Assembly: GCF_001509475.1 (NCBI RefSeq)
Contig: NZ_LLZG01000007.1
Coordinates: 1-32,980 of the forward strand
Direction of reading: 5' to 3'
Length of the DNA stretch: 32,980 bases
From: Streptomyces regalis
GTDB lineage: Bacteria > Actinomycetota > Actinomycetes > Streptomycetales > Streptomycetaceae
Below the pieces are notes generated by a model. The model was not told where the DNA came from, did not search any database, and saw only the letters and a list, made by a program, of their open reading frames with translations. The position numbers and the translations under genes are program-made. The number at the start of each line of letters is the position of its first letter. Position 1 is the stretch's first letter. This document shows, piece after piece, positions 16,292 through 24,819 of this stretch.

Positions 16292-17185
16292 CTACGCCTC
16301 CGGCCGGTGCCCCCACACGTACACGCGGTCGCTCCGCTTCAGCAGACCCCACAGCTCCCGGGCGTCGTCCAGGAGCAGGTTGACGCAGCCCCGCGAGCCG
16401 ATGGGGGTGAAGATGCTGGCGTAGACGCCGTGGAAGGCCTGTCCCCCGCTGAAGAACTGGGAGTAGGGCATGGGGCTGTTGTACAGCGACGACACATGGT
16501 TCTTGTGCCGCCAGTAGACCGCGTGCCACCCGGTGCGCGTCCCGTACCCCTCCCGTCCGCTCCGGATGGGCACGGGCCCGAACACGACATGTTTGCCTTC
16601 CTGCACCCAGGTCAGCTGCCGGTCGAGGTCGACACAGACGACCAGGTACCGCCGCACCGGGCACTTCTTGTCGGCGTTCGGGTTCTTCCCGGCGGACACG
16701 AGCTGCATGGTGGCCCAGGTCACAGGCCCGGCGAACCCGATGGCGGGCTTGATCTTGTGCTTCACCTGAAAGGCGCGGATGGCCCGGCAGTCGGCGGCCG
16801 ACTGCTCCCCGTCCACCGGCAGCTTCAGCCACTGCTCGACCTGCCGCTGCCACGGGCCCGTCTCCTCGCTGCACTTCACGCCCCCGAGGGCGTCGATGGG
16901 ATCGACGTACTCCACGCGGTCGTACGCCTCCTCCGGCGCGTCCTCCGGCTCGACGGCGTCCTCCTCGGCGCTGGGCGTGTACACCTCCGGCGCCGCCGCC
17001 TGGTCGGGCGTGTCGGTCTGCCAGAGCGGGAGCGCGTCCAGGCGGATTCCCGGCACGAGTTCGGCCTGCGGTCCGGGATCCGGGGGGACGGGGTCGGCCG
17101 AGGCGCTGCCGACGGGCAGCAGCGTGGCCGCGGCAAGTACTACGGCCATACTCCGACATGCGATACGTCCGCTGATCATGCGCAC
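16292..17185 (-). CDS. Secreted L,D-transpeptidase (peptidoglycan-binding + YkuD domains)
   Basis: 297 residues from the GTG at 17183-17185 (an ATG two codons on is equally possible; no clear ribosome binding site). Signal peptide about 1-30 ending SASA. An acidic linker (45-95) is followed by a peptidoglycan-binding-like domain (about 105-165, [25 protein letters not shown]). The YkuD catalytic domain (about 180-295) opens with [18 protein letters not shown] and has the catalytic His in [10 protein letters not shown] and Cys in IGSRGCVNL. The enzyme would form 3-3 cross-links or attach proteins to peptidoglycan outside the membrane. The usual Arg after GC-V is Asn here, a variation I note without knowing its effect. 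Contrast the cysteine-less relative at 12106. Confidence 0.93.
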   Translation of the reverse strand: MRMISGRIACRSMAVVLAAATLLPVGSASADPVPPDPGPQAELVPGIRLDALPLWQTDTPDQAAAPEVYTPSAEEDAVEPEDAPEEAYDRVEYVDPIDALGGVKCSEETGPWQRQVEQWLKLPVDGEQSAADCRAIRAFQVKHKIKPAIGFAGPVTWATMQLVSAGKNPNADKKCPVRRYLVVCVDLDRQLTWVQEGKHVVFGPVPIRSGREGYGTRTGWHAVYWRHKNHVSSLYNSPMPYSQFFSGGQAFHGVYASIFTPIGSRGCVNLLLDDARELWGLLKRSDRVYVWGHRPEA

Positions 17186-17295
17186 AGAGAAGCGTGAGGC
17201 CCTGCTGTGCGGGAGGTGCCGCGCGGCGGCGTCACCCTAACGAGGAGCGGGAGGCCGGCATCGCCGAACGGGCGGCCGACCGTAGGGTGCTCGGC

Positions 17296-17667
17296 ATGAG
17301 CATCATCGGGGTCGGTATCGACGTGGCCGAGATCGACAGGTTCGAGGCGGCGCTGCAACGCACACCTGCGCTGGCCGATCGGCTGTTCCTTCAGAGCGAG
17401 TTGCTGCTGCCCAGCGGCGAACGCCGGGGCATCGCCTCGCTCGCCGCCCGCTTCGCCGCGAAGGAGGCCCTCGCCAAGGCACTGGGCGCGCCCCCGGGCC
17501 TGCTCTGGACGGACGCGGAGGTCTTCGTCGAGGACAGCGGCCGGCCACGCCTGCGGGTGACGGGGACGGTGGCGGCTCGGGCGGCCGAACTGGGCGTACA
17601 GTCCTGGCACGTGTCGCTGAGCCACGATGCCGGAGTGGCGTCGGCGGTGGTGGTGGCGGAGGGCTGA
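17296..17667 (+). CDS. acpS: Holo-[acyl-carrier-protein] synthase
   Basis: 123 residues from the ATG at 17296, as usual for AcpS; the frame can be read further upstream but without family similarity. AcpS moves 4'-phosphopantetheine from coenzyme A to a serine of acyl carrier proteins. Mg-binding Asp and Glu are visible in [14 protein letters not shown] (Asp8) and [14 protein letters not shown], with the C-terminal [15 protein letters not shown]. It is divergent from the L,D-transpeptidase gene (110 bases between starts) and convergent with the beta-helix gene. Confidence 0.95.
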   Translation: MSIIGVGIDVAEIDRFEAALQRTPALADRLFLQSELLLPSGERRGIASLAARFAAKEALAKALGAPPGLLWTDAEVFVEDSGRPRLRVTGTVAARAAELGVQSWHVSLSHDAGVASAVVVAEG

Positions 17668-17710
17668 GCCACAGGCGCGGGCCGAGGCTCCGCCACCACG
17701 CACTCGGCGG

Positions 17711-18898
17711 TCAGCAGATCGACTGGCTGGTGTTCACGCGGGTGATGTTCCGGAACGTGGTGTTCTCACCACAAGGGCTCTCCCTGATCGCCGAGTTGGT
17801 CACGGTCAGGTTCTGGACGGTGATGTCCCGGTTGTTCGGGAACTCGGACCGCGCCGCCAACCGCAGCTCGCCGCCGCCGGTGATGGTGCCGCTCTGGGCG
17901 GCGAGGTTGACGTTGTAGCAGTTCTCGATCAGGACCGAGTTGTTGCCGGTGCCCGAGAGGGTGACCCGGTCGATGACGGCCCCGCCGCTCTCGGACACGC
18001 AGAACACCCCGCGCCCGCCGCCGCGCGCGATGACCTCGCCCACCCGGATGTTGGTCGGGTAGGAACTCCCCACCCGCCCGTTCCGGTTGGCCATACGGAA
18101 GGCGGCGTACCCGGTACCCGCCCCCGCGTTCTCGGCGTCGACCTTGGTGACGGTGGCGTTGATGGTCTGGTTGAGCAGCAGACCCGACTCGCCCACGTTC
18201 CGCGCGGTCACCGTCCCGATGGTGATGCCGTCGACGCCGTATGTCTCGACGGCGTGGCTGGAGGCCCCGGAGACGTACACGTTGTCGATCCGGACGTTGC
18301 GCGTCCACTGGCTGGTGTCGCCCCGGTTGTCGATCCGCACGCCCAGACCGGCGGACAGCCGCATGTCGATCTGCCCGAGGGCGACGTTCTGCACGTTCCG
18401 CAGGAAGATCCCGTACAGCGGGCTGCCGGTGAGGTTCAGGTGCTGGACCTCGACGTCCCGGGTGCCGCGGGAGTAGACGGGAGCCTGGTCGCCGGAACCG
18501 CTGCCGGTGACGTTGATGGTGCCGCAGACGTCCAGCACGGTGTAGCTCGGCAGGGAGATGCGCGACCCGGCGGACACGGATCCCGAACCCCGCACCACCA
18601 CCCGCTCCTTGGCGGTACGCCCGGCGGTGAGGCTGTTGACGGCCGCCTGCACGGCGGCCCGCATGTCACCGCCCGTGTAGACGGTGCTGCTGCCGCGCCG
18701 CGCGGTCCAGGTGCTGCCGCTGAGGACGGCTTCGGCCTGGTAGGAGCCTTCGCCGCAGGCGGCGGCCACGGCGGGGGTGGGGGCGGTGAGGGTGCCGATG
18801 ACGGTGAGGACGGCGGTGGCACCGGCGGCGGCGAGGAGGGCGGCTCCGCGTCCCATGAAGGGGAATCTGCGTCCTATGAATGCGGCTCTGCGTCCCAT
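17711..18898 (-). CDS. Secreted right-handed parallel beta-helix protein
   Basis: 395 residues from the ATG at 18896-18898, with an AGGAAGG ribosome binding site. Signal peptide about 15-46 (ends AVAAA). The mature part has the repeating short-strand pattern of pectate-lyase-like beta helices: VLDVCGTINVTG, VEVQHLNLTGSPLYGIFLRNVQNVALG, VRIDNVYVSGASSHAVETYGVDGITIG and so on. Paired cysteines (about 48/125, and more at the end) suggest disulfides. Families with this fold include polysaccharide lyases and carbohydrate epimerases; I see no diagnostic catalytic residues, so a role in cell-surface or plant polysaccharide handling is only likely. The N-terminus contains three 21-base tandem copies, each coding [MI]GRR/G plus three residues (18836-18898). 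Confidence 0.85.
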   Translation of the reverse strand: MGRRAAFIGRRFPFMGRGAALLAAAGATAVLTVIGTLTAPTPAVAAACGEGSYQAEAVLSGSTWTARRGSSTVYTGGDMRAAVQAAVNSLTAGRTAKERVVVRGSGSVSAGSRISLPSYTVLDVCGTINVTGSGSGDQAPVYSRGTRDVEVQHLNLTGSPLYGIFLRNVQNVALGQIDMRLSAGLGVRIDNRGDTSQWTRNVRIDNVYVSGASSHAVETYGVDGITIGTVTARNVGESGLLLNQTINATVTKVDAENAGAGTGYAAFRMANRNGRVGSSYPTNIRVGEVIARGGGRGVFCVSESGGAVIDRVTLSGTGNNSVLIENCYNVNLAAQSGTITGGGELRLAARSEFPNNRDITVQNLTVTNSAIRESPCGENTTFRNITRVNTSQSIC

Positions 18899-18930
18899 GA
18901 GGGCCTTCCTCTCATAGAACCGATCTCATC

Positions 18931-18955
18931 GAATCCATTCGACTGAATCGATTCA
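18931..18955. promoter_or_regulatory. Twin GAAT-N2-ATTC palindromes upstream of the beta-helix gene
   Basis: GAATCCATTC (18931-18940) and GAATCGATTC (18945-18954, extendable to the perfect 12-base TGAATCGATTCA at 18944-18955) lie 14 bases apart. They sit about 30-60 bases before the beta-helix start codon, in the divergent gap shared with the NAD(P)HX repair gene. The AT-rich sequence stands out in this GC-rich DNA. Probable operator; the regulator is unknown. Confidence 0.5.
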
Positions 18956-19022
18956 TCCTGTGGGGGCCGGTGAGTTTGGCAAAGGCACGGCAAAGCGTCA
19001 ATGGATGCGACGAGCTTCGCCG

Positions 19023-19040
19023 CGTACGGGAGCCCGTACG
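19023..19040. promoter_or_regulatory. Perfect 18-base palindrome just upstream of the NAD(P)HX repair gene
   Basis: Arms CGTACGGG (19023-19030) and CCCGTACG (19033-19040) around AG, ending 14 bases before the ATG at 19055. It could be an operator or a short RNA hairpin. TAAGAC right after it resembles a -10 element for a leaderless message, in which case the palindrome would lie in the -35/-10 region. Confidence 0.45.
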
Positions 19041-19054
19041 TAAGACTCGGTCAC

Positions 19055-20491
19055 ATGCGGACTGCGTACAGCGTGGAGACGGTAAGGGCGGCCGAGCGGG
19101 AGCTGATGGCACGGCTTGCGGACGGGGCACTGATGCAACGGGCGGCGGCCGGACTCGCCGCCGCCTGCGCGGATCTGCTGGGCCGGGTGTACGGCAGCCG
19201 GATCGTCCTGCTGGTCGGCAGCGGCGACAACGGCGGCGACGCCCTGTACGCCGGGGCCCGACTGGCCAGGCGCGGGGCGGGAGTTACGGCGATCCTGCTG
19301 AAGCCCGAGCGGGCACATGCCGGAGGTCTGGCGGCGCTGCGCCGGGCGGGCGGCAGGACGACGGGAGTCGATGCCGCCGAGGAGTTGATCGAGCGCGCGC
19401 ATCTGGTCGTCGACGGAATTGTCGGGATCGGCGGCAAGGGCGGGCTCCGTCCGGAGGCGGCACCGCTGGCCGCCGCGGCCGAGCGCTCGCGGGCCGCCGT
19501 GGTCGCCGTGGACCTGCCGAGCGGCGTGGACGCGGACACGGGCGAGGTACGCGGCACGGCGCTGCGGGCCGACCTCACCGTCACCTTCGGCACGCACAAG
19601 CCGGGGCTGCTGATCGATCCGGCACGGGAGTACGCCGGGGTGGTACGGCTGGTGGACATCGGTCTGGCGCTGCCGAACGACGCGGTGGAGCTGGAGGCGC
19701 TGCAACACGACGACGTGGCACGGCTGTTGCCGATGCCGGCGGCCGAGACGGACAAGTACCGCAGGGGCGTCGTCGGCATCGCCGCCGGCTCGGCCCGTTA
19801 CCCGGGCGCCGCCGTACTGGCGGTCGCGGGGGCGTTGCGGGGCGGGGCGGGGGCCGTACGGTACGTCGGTCCGGCCGGGGACGCGGTCATCACCCGCTTC
19901 CCCGAGACGCTGGTGTCGGACCGGGGACCGAAGAAGGCGGGGCGCGTGCAGGCCTGGGTCGTCGGCCCCGGCGCCGGGGACGACGCGGCGACGGTGGCGG
20001 AGGTGCTGGCGACGGACGTCCCGGTGCTGATCGACGCGGACGGGCTGCGGCTGGCGGACGCGGAGGCGGTACGGGGCCGTAGGGCACCGACCCTGATGAC
20101 CCCGCACGCCGGGGAGGCGGCGGCGCTGCTCGGGGTGGCCCGGGAGGAGGTCGAGGGGGCTCGGCTGGCTTCGGTACGGGAGTTGGCGGCGCGGTATTCG
20201 GCGACCGTGCTGTTGAAGGGGTCGACGACGCTGGTGGCCGACGTGGGGGGCGCGGGCCCCGTCCGGGTGAACCCGACGGGAACGTCCTGGCTGGCCACGG
20301 CCGGGAGCGGGGACGTCCTGTCGGGATTGGCGGGATCGCTGCTGGCGACGGGGCTCCCGGCGCTGGATGCTGCGAGCGTGGCGGCGTATCTCCACGGCCT
20401 GTCGGCGAGGTTCGCGGCGGACGGGGCGCCGGTGGGGGCGCATGACGTGGCCGAGGGGATTCCGGGGGCCTGGCGGGATGTACGGGGCTGA
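19055..20491 (+). CDS. nnr: Bifunctional NAD(P)H-hydrate epimerase / ADP-dependent dehydratase
   Basis: 478 residues from the ATG at 19055 (MRTAYSVETVRAAERELM, the usual start of the family); an 18-residue longer frame exists without a ribosome binding site. N-terminal YjeF_N epimerase domain (about 1-210) with VGSGDNGGDALYAGARLA and VVDGIVGIGGKGGLR. C-terminal ribokinase-like dehydratase (about 225-475) with LMTPHAGEAAALLG, ATVLLKGSTTLVAD, NPTGTSWLATAGSGDVLSGL (catalytic Asp in GSGD) and AAYLHGLSA. Together they repair hydrated NADH and NADPH, a metabolite-repair function. Leaderless translation is possible since no Shine-Dalgarno is seen. Confidence 0.94.
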   Translation: MRTAYSVETVRAAERELMARLADGALMQRAAAGLAAACADLLGRVYGSRIVLLVGSGDNGGDALYAGARLARRGAGVTAILLKPERAHAGGLAALRRAGGRTTGVDAAEELIERAHLVVDGIVGIGGKGGLRPEAAPLAAAAERSRAAVVAVDLPSGVDADTGEVRGTALRADLTVTFGTHKPGLLIDPAREYAGVVRLVDIGLALPNDAVELEALQHDDVARLLPMPAAETDKYRRGVVGIAAGSARYPGAAVLAVAGALRGGAGAVRYVGPAGDAVITRFPETLVSDRGPKKAGRVQAWVVGPGAGDDAATVAEVLATDVPVLIDADGLRLADAEAVRGRRAPTLMTPHAGEAAALLGVAREEVEGARLASVRELAARYSATVLLKGSTTLVADVGGAGPVRVNPTGTSWLATAGSGDVLSGLAGSLLATGLPALDAASVAAYLHGLSARFAADGAPVGAHDVAEGIPGAWRDVRG

Positions 20492-20536
20492 GGAGAGGGC
20501 GATACGGCGGCGGTCTGCCGCACGGGGCGGCGTCGC

Positions 20537-21718
20537 ATGAGGGCGATCGTCGTCGGGGCGGGCATCGGCGGACTGGCCGCGACGCTGAGCCTGCGCCGGG
20601 CGGGTGTCGAAGTGACGCTGGTCGAGCAGACGGCGCGCTTCACGGAGGTGGGCGCCGGAATCCAACTCGCCCCCAACGCCACGCGGGAGCTGCGCCGACT
20701 GGACGTGCTGGACGCGGTCGCCGCACAGGCCGCCCGCCCTGCCCACGTGAGCTTCCGCACCTGGTCCAGCGGGGCGGAGATCTGCCGGTACGCGCTGGGC
20801 CGCGAGGCGGAGGAGGAGTTCGGGGCGCCGTACTTGGTGGTCCACCGGGCGGATCTGCACAGGGCCTTGGCGCAGGCGGTGCCACGGGAGTCGGTACGCC
20901 TGAACACGACGGTCGTCGCCATCGGCCAGGACGACGACTACGCCCAGGTGATGACGGCGACGGGCGAGCGCCTGACCGCGGACCTCGTGGTGGCCGCGGA
21001 CGGGATCCGGTCCTCGGCCCGCCAGTGGCTCTTCGGCAAGGACGAGGCGGTGTTCTCGGGAACGGCCGCGTACCGGGCCCTGCTCCCCTCGGAGGCGGTG
21101 AAGGACTTGGGCCTGCCGCCGCTCGCAGCCTGGCTCGGCCCGGACCGCCACTTCGTCCACTACTGGGTGCGCCGCGGCGAGCTCCTCAACGTCGTGGCCG
21201 TGTTCAGCACGGAGGCGGCGGCCCAGGAATCCTGGACCGCTCAGGCCGAACCCGGCGAACAACTGCGCGAGTTCGCCGACTGGGACCCCCGGGTGCTGAC
21301 CGTCCTCGAACGCGCCGGCCAGGTGTACCGCTACGGCATCTACACCCGCACCCCGCTGAAGCGTTGGAACATCGGCCGCGTGACCCTCCTGGGCGACAGC
21401 GCCCACGCGATGGTCCCGTTCCAGGCGCAGGGCGCGGCCCAGGCGATCCTGGACGCGGCGGTACTGGGCGACGTACTCAGCGACGCGAGGCCGGCCGAGG
21501 TACCGGACGCCCTGGACCGCTACGCCGGCCGACGGCTGGCGGGCGCCACGAGCATGCAGGCCCGTTCCGCCCAGGCGGGCGGCGAGTTCCACCTGCCGGA
21601 CGGGCCGGAGGCCGAGGAGCGGAACGCCCGTATGGCGGCGTACGCGGCAGAGCACAGGTTCATGCCGCAGGCGACGGCGTGGAGGGCGGACGCCTTGGAC
21701 GACCAGCCACGACGGTGA
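20537..21718 (+). CDS. FAD-dependent monooxygenase (aromatic-ring hydroxylase type)
   Basis: 393 residues, ATG start 45 bases after the NAD(P)HX repair gene. Group A flavoprotein hydroxylase: dinucleotide-binding GAGIGG at 7-12, the DG motif VVAADGIRSSAR (about 150-161) and the GD motif RVTLLGDSAHAMVPFQAQGAAQAI (about 283-306). The nearest familiar types are salicylate or 3-hydroxybenzoate hydroxylases (EVGAGIQLAPNATRELRRL, and LLPSEAV for aromatic-acid clades). No ring-cleavage genes are adjacent, so the substrate is open. It may be co-transcribed with the upstream gene. Confidence 0.9.
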   Translation: MRAIVVGAGIGGLAATLSLRRAGVEVTLVEQTARFTEVGAGIQLAPNATRELRRLDVLDAVAAQAARPAHVSFRTWSSGAEICRYALGREAEEEFGAPYLVVHRADLHRALAQAVPRESVRLNTTVVAIGQDDDYAQVMTATGERLTADLVVAADGIRSSARQWLFGKDEAVFSGTAAYRALLPSEAVKDLGLPPLAAWLGPDRHFVHYWVRRGELLNVVAVFSTEAAAQESWTAQAEPGEQLREFADWDPRVLTVLERAGQVYRYGIYTRTPLKRWNIGRVTLLGDSAHAMVPFQAQGAAQAILDAAVLGDVLSDARPAEVPDALDRYAGRRLAGATSMQARSAQAGGEFHLPDGPEAEERNARMAAYAAEHRFMPQATAWRADALDDQPRR

Positions 21719-21776
21719 CCACGTGAGGCTGGGAAAGATGCCGACTACTGAGGCTTTTGTCGGCTACCCTCCCCGG

Positions 21777-23129
21777 ATGCATGACATAAGTACGCGATCA
21801 TTAACTCCGCGAACCGGCGGCCGGAGGGTTGCCCGACGTCTGGCAGCCCTGACCGTCGGACTAGCCTCCCTTGCCGCCGGACTCGTGACAGCCCAGCCTG
21901 CCGCCGCCGCGAGCGGCCTGACCCCGGTGCCCTACAGCGATCTCAAGCTGTCCCTGAACGCGGAGAAGGACTTCCGCGCACTCGGCGCGGCGGTCCAGGG
22001 CGTGGAGTCCCAGTCCGGCGCGGTGAGCAAGGTGAGCGCGCTGAGCGTCGCGCAGTCCAGGCAGCACACCGGTCAGGCCAGCCTCTGCCACAACACCGGC
22101 CTGGACGGCTCGCTCAAGTACGACGGGTTCTGCTGGGACAAGGCCGACGACACCTCCAACAGCTGGAGCCCCGCCGGTGGTTGGACCCCGCAGGGTCTGA
22201 CGGGTTCCCACGACGCGTCTCCGTCCGGGACCGTCGACGGCCACCACCTCTATGTGGCCTCCTGGTACTGGGGCAACGGCCCCGCGGACGCCGACCGCAG
22301 CAAGTTCGGCCGGATCAGCATCGCTGAATCCACCGGCACTTCGGTGACATACGGCCACGTCATGCTGGTCCGGCCCACGGGGACGGGGGCGAGCGCCAAC
22401 TTCACCGAGGTCAAGAACGTCCACGCCGACGGTGTCGTCTGGTACGGCAACAAGCTCTTCGTCGCCAACGGCGGCGAACTCCAGGTCTACGACATGCGCC
22501 ACCTGTGGAAGATGGACAGCCGCAGCGAGCGTACGGGCATCGTGAACGGGGTGTCGTCCGCCCGCTGGCACGACTACGCCCTGCCCATGGTGGCCCGCTA
22601 CCAGACGGTCCCCCAGGGCACGAACGTGCGCGCATGCGCTGCCGCCACCGGAAACAAACCCTGTCTGGGCTCCCTCAGTCTGGATCGCAGCAAGACCCCG
22701 GACGCGCTCGTCTCCGGTGAGTATCGCGGGCACGACGCCGGAGGCGGCGGGCGCGTCATCCGCTGGAACCTGAACGACGCCACAGCCCTTCCCGAGGCGG
22801 ACGGCGGCGCGAGCGTCGGCAGTGCCACCGCCGACGCGGCCTATGCGAGCCCCGTCTTCCAGATGCAGGGCGTCGCGACCGACGGCACCTACTACTACAT
22901 GAGTGGCGAGTGTCCGACCGGCTGGGTTCCGGATCCCGACGCCCCGCACACCTATTCCTGCATCCACCGGGCCAAGGTGGGAGCGGAGCCGCACGTACTC
23001 ACGAAGTCACCGCCACTCACCCAGAATCTCTCCTACGCTCCCTCGTCCGGGCGGCTATGGGGACTGAACGAGGAGATCAACACCAGCAGCGGCAAGAGGG
23101 TCGTCTTCTCCCTCGACCCCACACCCTGA
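21777..23129 (+). CDS. Conserved secreted protein with a TTA codon
   Basis: 450 residues from the ATG at 21777. In-frame starts at 21723 and 21738 also exist, but any of them includes the rare TTA leucine codon at 21801-21803, so translation should need the bldA tRNA. A twin-arginine-like or Sec signal peptide follows (RTGGRRVARRLAALTVGLASLAAGLVTA, given here in two parts: RTGGRRVARR is basic, LAALTVGLASLAAGLVTA is hydrophobic), with cleavage near AAAA. The mature domain, with YVASWYWGNG, LFVANGGELQVYDMRHLW, VFQMQGVATDGTYYYMSGECP and SGRLWGLNEEIN, looks like a beta-propeller of the kind seen in secreted actinobacterial proteins annotated as hypothetical. No catalytic motif recognised. TACCCT (21765-21770) ends six bases before the ATG and may be its -10. 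Confidence 0.85.
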   Translation: MHDISTRSLTPRTGGRRVARRLAALTVGLASLAAGLVTAQPAAAASGLTPVPYSDLKLSLNAEKDFRALGAAVQGVESQSGAVSKVSALSVAQSRQHTGQASLCHNTGLDGSLKYDGFCWDKADDTSNSWSPAGGWTPQGLTGSHDASPSGTVDGHHLYVASWYWGNGPADADRSKFGRISIAESTGTSVTYGHVMLVRPTGTGASANFTEVKNVHADGVVWYGNKLFVANGGELQVYDMRHLWKMDSRSERTGIVNGVSSARWHDYALPMVARYQTVPQGTNVRACAAATGNKPCLGSLSLDRSKTPDALVSGEYRGHDAGGGGRVIRWNLNDATALPEADGGASVGSATADAAYASPVFQMQGVATDGTYYYMSGECPTGWVPDPDAPHTYSCIHRAKVGAEPHVLTKSPPLTQNLSYAPSSGRLWGLNEEINTSSGKRVVFSLDPTP

Positions 23130-23162
23130 CAGCGCGACGGCTGCCTGGATGTGACCATGCAC

Positions 23163-23573
23163 TCAGGCAGCCGAAGTCAGCTCGCACCACACGTACTTGC
23201 CCCGGTTGCCGTTTCTGGTCAGCGGCTGCCACCCCCACAGATCGGAACAGGCCCGGACCATCGCCAACCCCCGCCCCTCCTCGGCCTCCGCGAGCTTCTC
23301 CAACTCCCGTGGCGGCTCCGGCGGTTCTGGATCCGCATCCCACGCCCCGATCCGCAGCACACCGGCCGACCAGCGCACACGCAGAGCGGCCGGTCCCTTG
23401 GTGTGGCGTACGGCGTTGGCGACCAGCTCGGTGGCGAGGAGTTCGGCGGTGTCCGCGAGGCCGATGAGGCCGTGCAGGGTGAGGATGAGCCGGAGGGTGC
23501 GGCGGGAGACGGTGACGGCTCGGACGTCGTTCGGGATGTAGAGCGTGTACTCCCAGGGTTCTGTTTCGGACAT
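23163..23573 (-). CDS. Histidine-kinase-type ATP-binding protein (RsbW/anti-sigma-like)
   Basis: 136 residues, ATG with GGAG about eight bases upstream. A GHKL ATPase domain alone: N box in LLATELVANAVRHTKGP, G1-type Asp in IGAWDADPEPPEPP, G2 GRGLAMVRACSDLWGW. Stand-alone domains of this kind in Streptomyces are anti-sigma-factor-like kinases or partners of WhiJ-type regulators. It is divergent from the XRE gene (195 bases between starts), making the usual three-part set: ATPase, XRE regulator, DUF397. No sigma factor is adjacent. Confidence 0.9.
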   Translation of the reverse strand: MSETEPWEYTLYIPNDVRAVTVSRRTLRLILTLHGLIGLADTAELLATELVANAVRHTKGPAALRVRWSAGVLRIGAWDADPEPPEPPRELEKLAEAEEGRGLAMVRACSDLWGWQPLTRNGNRGKYVWCELTSAA

Positions 23574-23768
23574 GGGTGAACTCCGTTCGGGTGGTGGGGG
23601 TTGCGCGGTGGCATTGCCGCGGCCGTCATGGCAGGACGGAGCGGTGCGCTTCCGCAGCGTGTGCGTCGCGTCACTGACGGTATGGGTAAATCTAGGGACG
23701 CGGCAAGCCGATCGCGTAATCTGACGCCGAACGAGTCGCGCCCACAGGCGCGTTAGGAGGACCAGTCG

Positions 23769-24605
23769 ATGGTGAAGAGGCGCGAACCAACGGCACGCCA
23801 GATTCGACTGGCAACTGAACTGCGCAGACTCCGTGAGGCTGCGGGTCTCAACTCCCGCCAGGCAGCCGCGCTGCTCGGCGTGAGCCCCGCCCAGATCACC
23901 CATATCGAGTCCGCACTCGCGGGCGTGAGCGAGCAGCGAGTCCGTCGCCTCGCCTCCCACTACGCCTGTACCGACGAGGAGTTCATTGACGCCTTGGCGG
24001 CTATGGCTACCGACCGGACATGCGGCTGGTGGGAGAAGTACCGGGGTTTGCTACCCACGCCCTTCTTGGACCTGTCCGAGTTGGAGCACCACGCCCGCTT
24101 CCTACGCCACGTGGCAATCCTGTACGTGCCTGGCCTGCTGCAGACGGAGGATTACTCGCGAGCCGTCTTCTCGTCCAGGCTGCCAGAACTGACCGATGAC
24201 GAAGCCGAGTTGCGCATCCAACATCGAAAGGCGCGTCAGGAGTTCACCATCCCGTACCAAGCGGTGATCCACGAGGCGGCACTTCGAATCCGAGTCAGCG
24301 ACCGTGCCGCGGCAAGGGCCCAACTCGCCCGACTCCTAGAGCTCTCCGAAGCCGACCACATCACCGTGCGCGTCATCCCCTTCGACCTGGACGGCTTCGC
24401 GACAGCCTCCAGCACGATGACCTACGTGGACGGCCCCCTACCCAAGCTGGACACCGTGGTGCGCGATGCACCCCATGGCTCGATCCTTATCGATTCTGAA
24501 GCTCAGCTCAACGTTTATCGAACGCGCTTCCGTAAGGTGGAGGCTGTATCACTCGAACCTGAACCGTCGCGTGACTTCATCCACAAGCTGGCGAAAGAGT
24601 TGTGA
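23769..24605 (+). CDS. XRE-family regulator with DUF5753 domain (WhiJ/Scr1-like)
   Basis: 278 residues, ATG with a strong AGGAGG ribosome binding site. Helix-turn-helix about 14-73 (TELRRLREAAGLNSRQAAALLG, split here as LRRLREAAGLNSRQ and AAALLGVSPAQITHIE). The C-terminal DUF5753 region (about 95-270) has ILYVPGLLQTEDYSRAV, QHRKARQEF, VIHEAALRIRV, ITVRVIPFD and the final LEPEPSRDFIHKLAKEL. These regulators pair with the DUF397 protein encoded next to them; the whiJ and abaA loci of Streptomyces coelicolor control development and antibiotic production, and XRE-DUF397 pairs have also been proposed as toxin-antitoxin-like. Codon use is visibly less GC-rich than in the flanking housekeeping genes, which suggests acquisition. 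Confidence 0.92.
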   Translation: MVKRREPTARQIRLATELRRLREAAGLNSRQAAALLGVSPAQITHIESALAGVSEQRVRRLASHYACTDEEFIDALAAMATDRTCGWWEKYRGLLPTPFLDLSELEHHARFLRHVAILYVPGLLQTEDYSRAVFSSRLPELTDDEAELRIQHRKARQEFTIPYQAVIHEAALRIRVSDRAAARAQLARLLELSEADHITVRVIPFDLDGFATASSTMTYVDGPLPKLDTVVRDAPHGSILIDSEAQLNVYRTRFRKVEAVSLEPEPSRDFIHKLAKEL

Positions 24606-24612
24606 GGCACCC

Positions 24613-24819
24613 ATGACCACCTCCGACAACTGGCGGAAGTCGTCCTACTCGGGCGAGGGCGACGGCAACGAATGTGTAGAGATCGCGAACTCCCCCACCC
24701 ACATCGCCATCCGCGACTCAAAGGCCCCGGCCCGGGCAACCCTCACCTTCCCGACCGGAGCCTTCACCCCCTTCATCGAGGCTCTGAAGACCGCGCCCCG
24801 CTCAACCGTCACCGACTAA
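24613..24819 (+). CDS. DUF397 protein, copy 1
   Basis: 68 residues. ATG seven bases after the XRE stop, with a GAGG site overlapping that stop, so translation is coupled. Family signatures: NWRKSSYSGEGDGNECVEIAN, given in parts as NWRKSSYSG and CVEIAN, then IAIRDSKAPA and LTFPTGAF. DUF397 proteins are small acidic partners of XRE/DUF5753 regulators. The C-terminus STVTD is encoded by a stretch nearly identical to the reverse complement of the end of glmS. The stop TAA shares its last base with the ATG of copy 2. Confidence 0.9.
   Translation: MTTSDNWRKSSYSGEGDGNECVEIANSPTHIAIRDSKAPARATLTFPTGAFTPFIEALKTAPRSTVTD

Noticed and set aside
18998..21655. 885-codon open frame on the minus strand
   Set aside because: It is antisense to the NAD(P)HX repair and monooxygenase genes, has Arg/Gly/Pro-rich composition typical of high-GC shadow frames, and shows no domain pattern.
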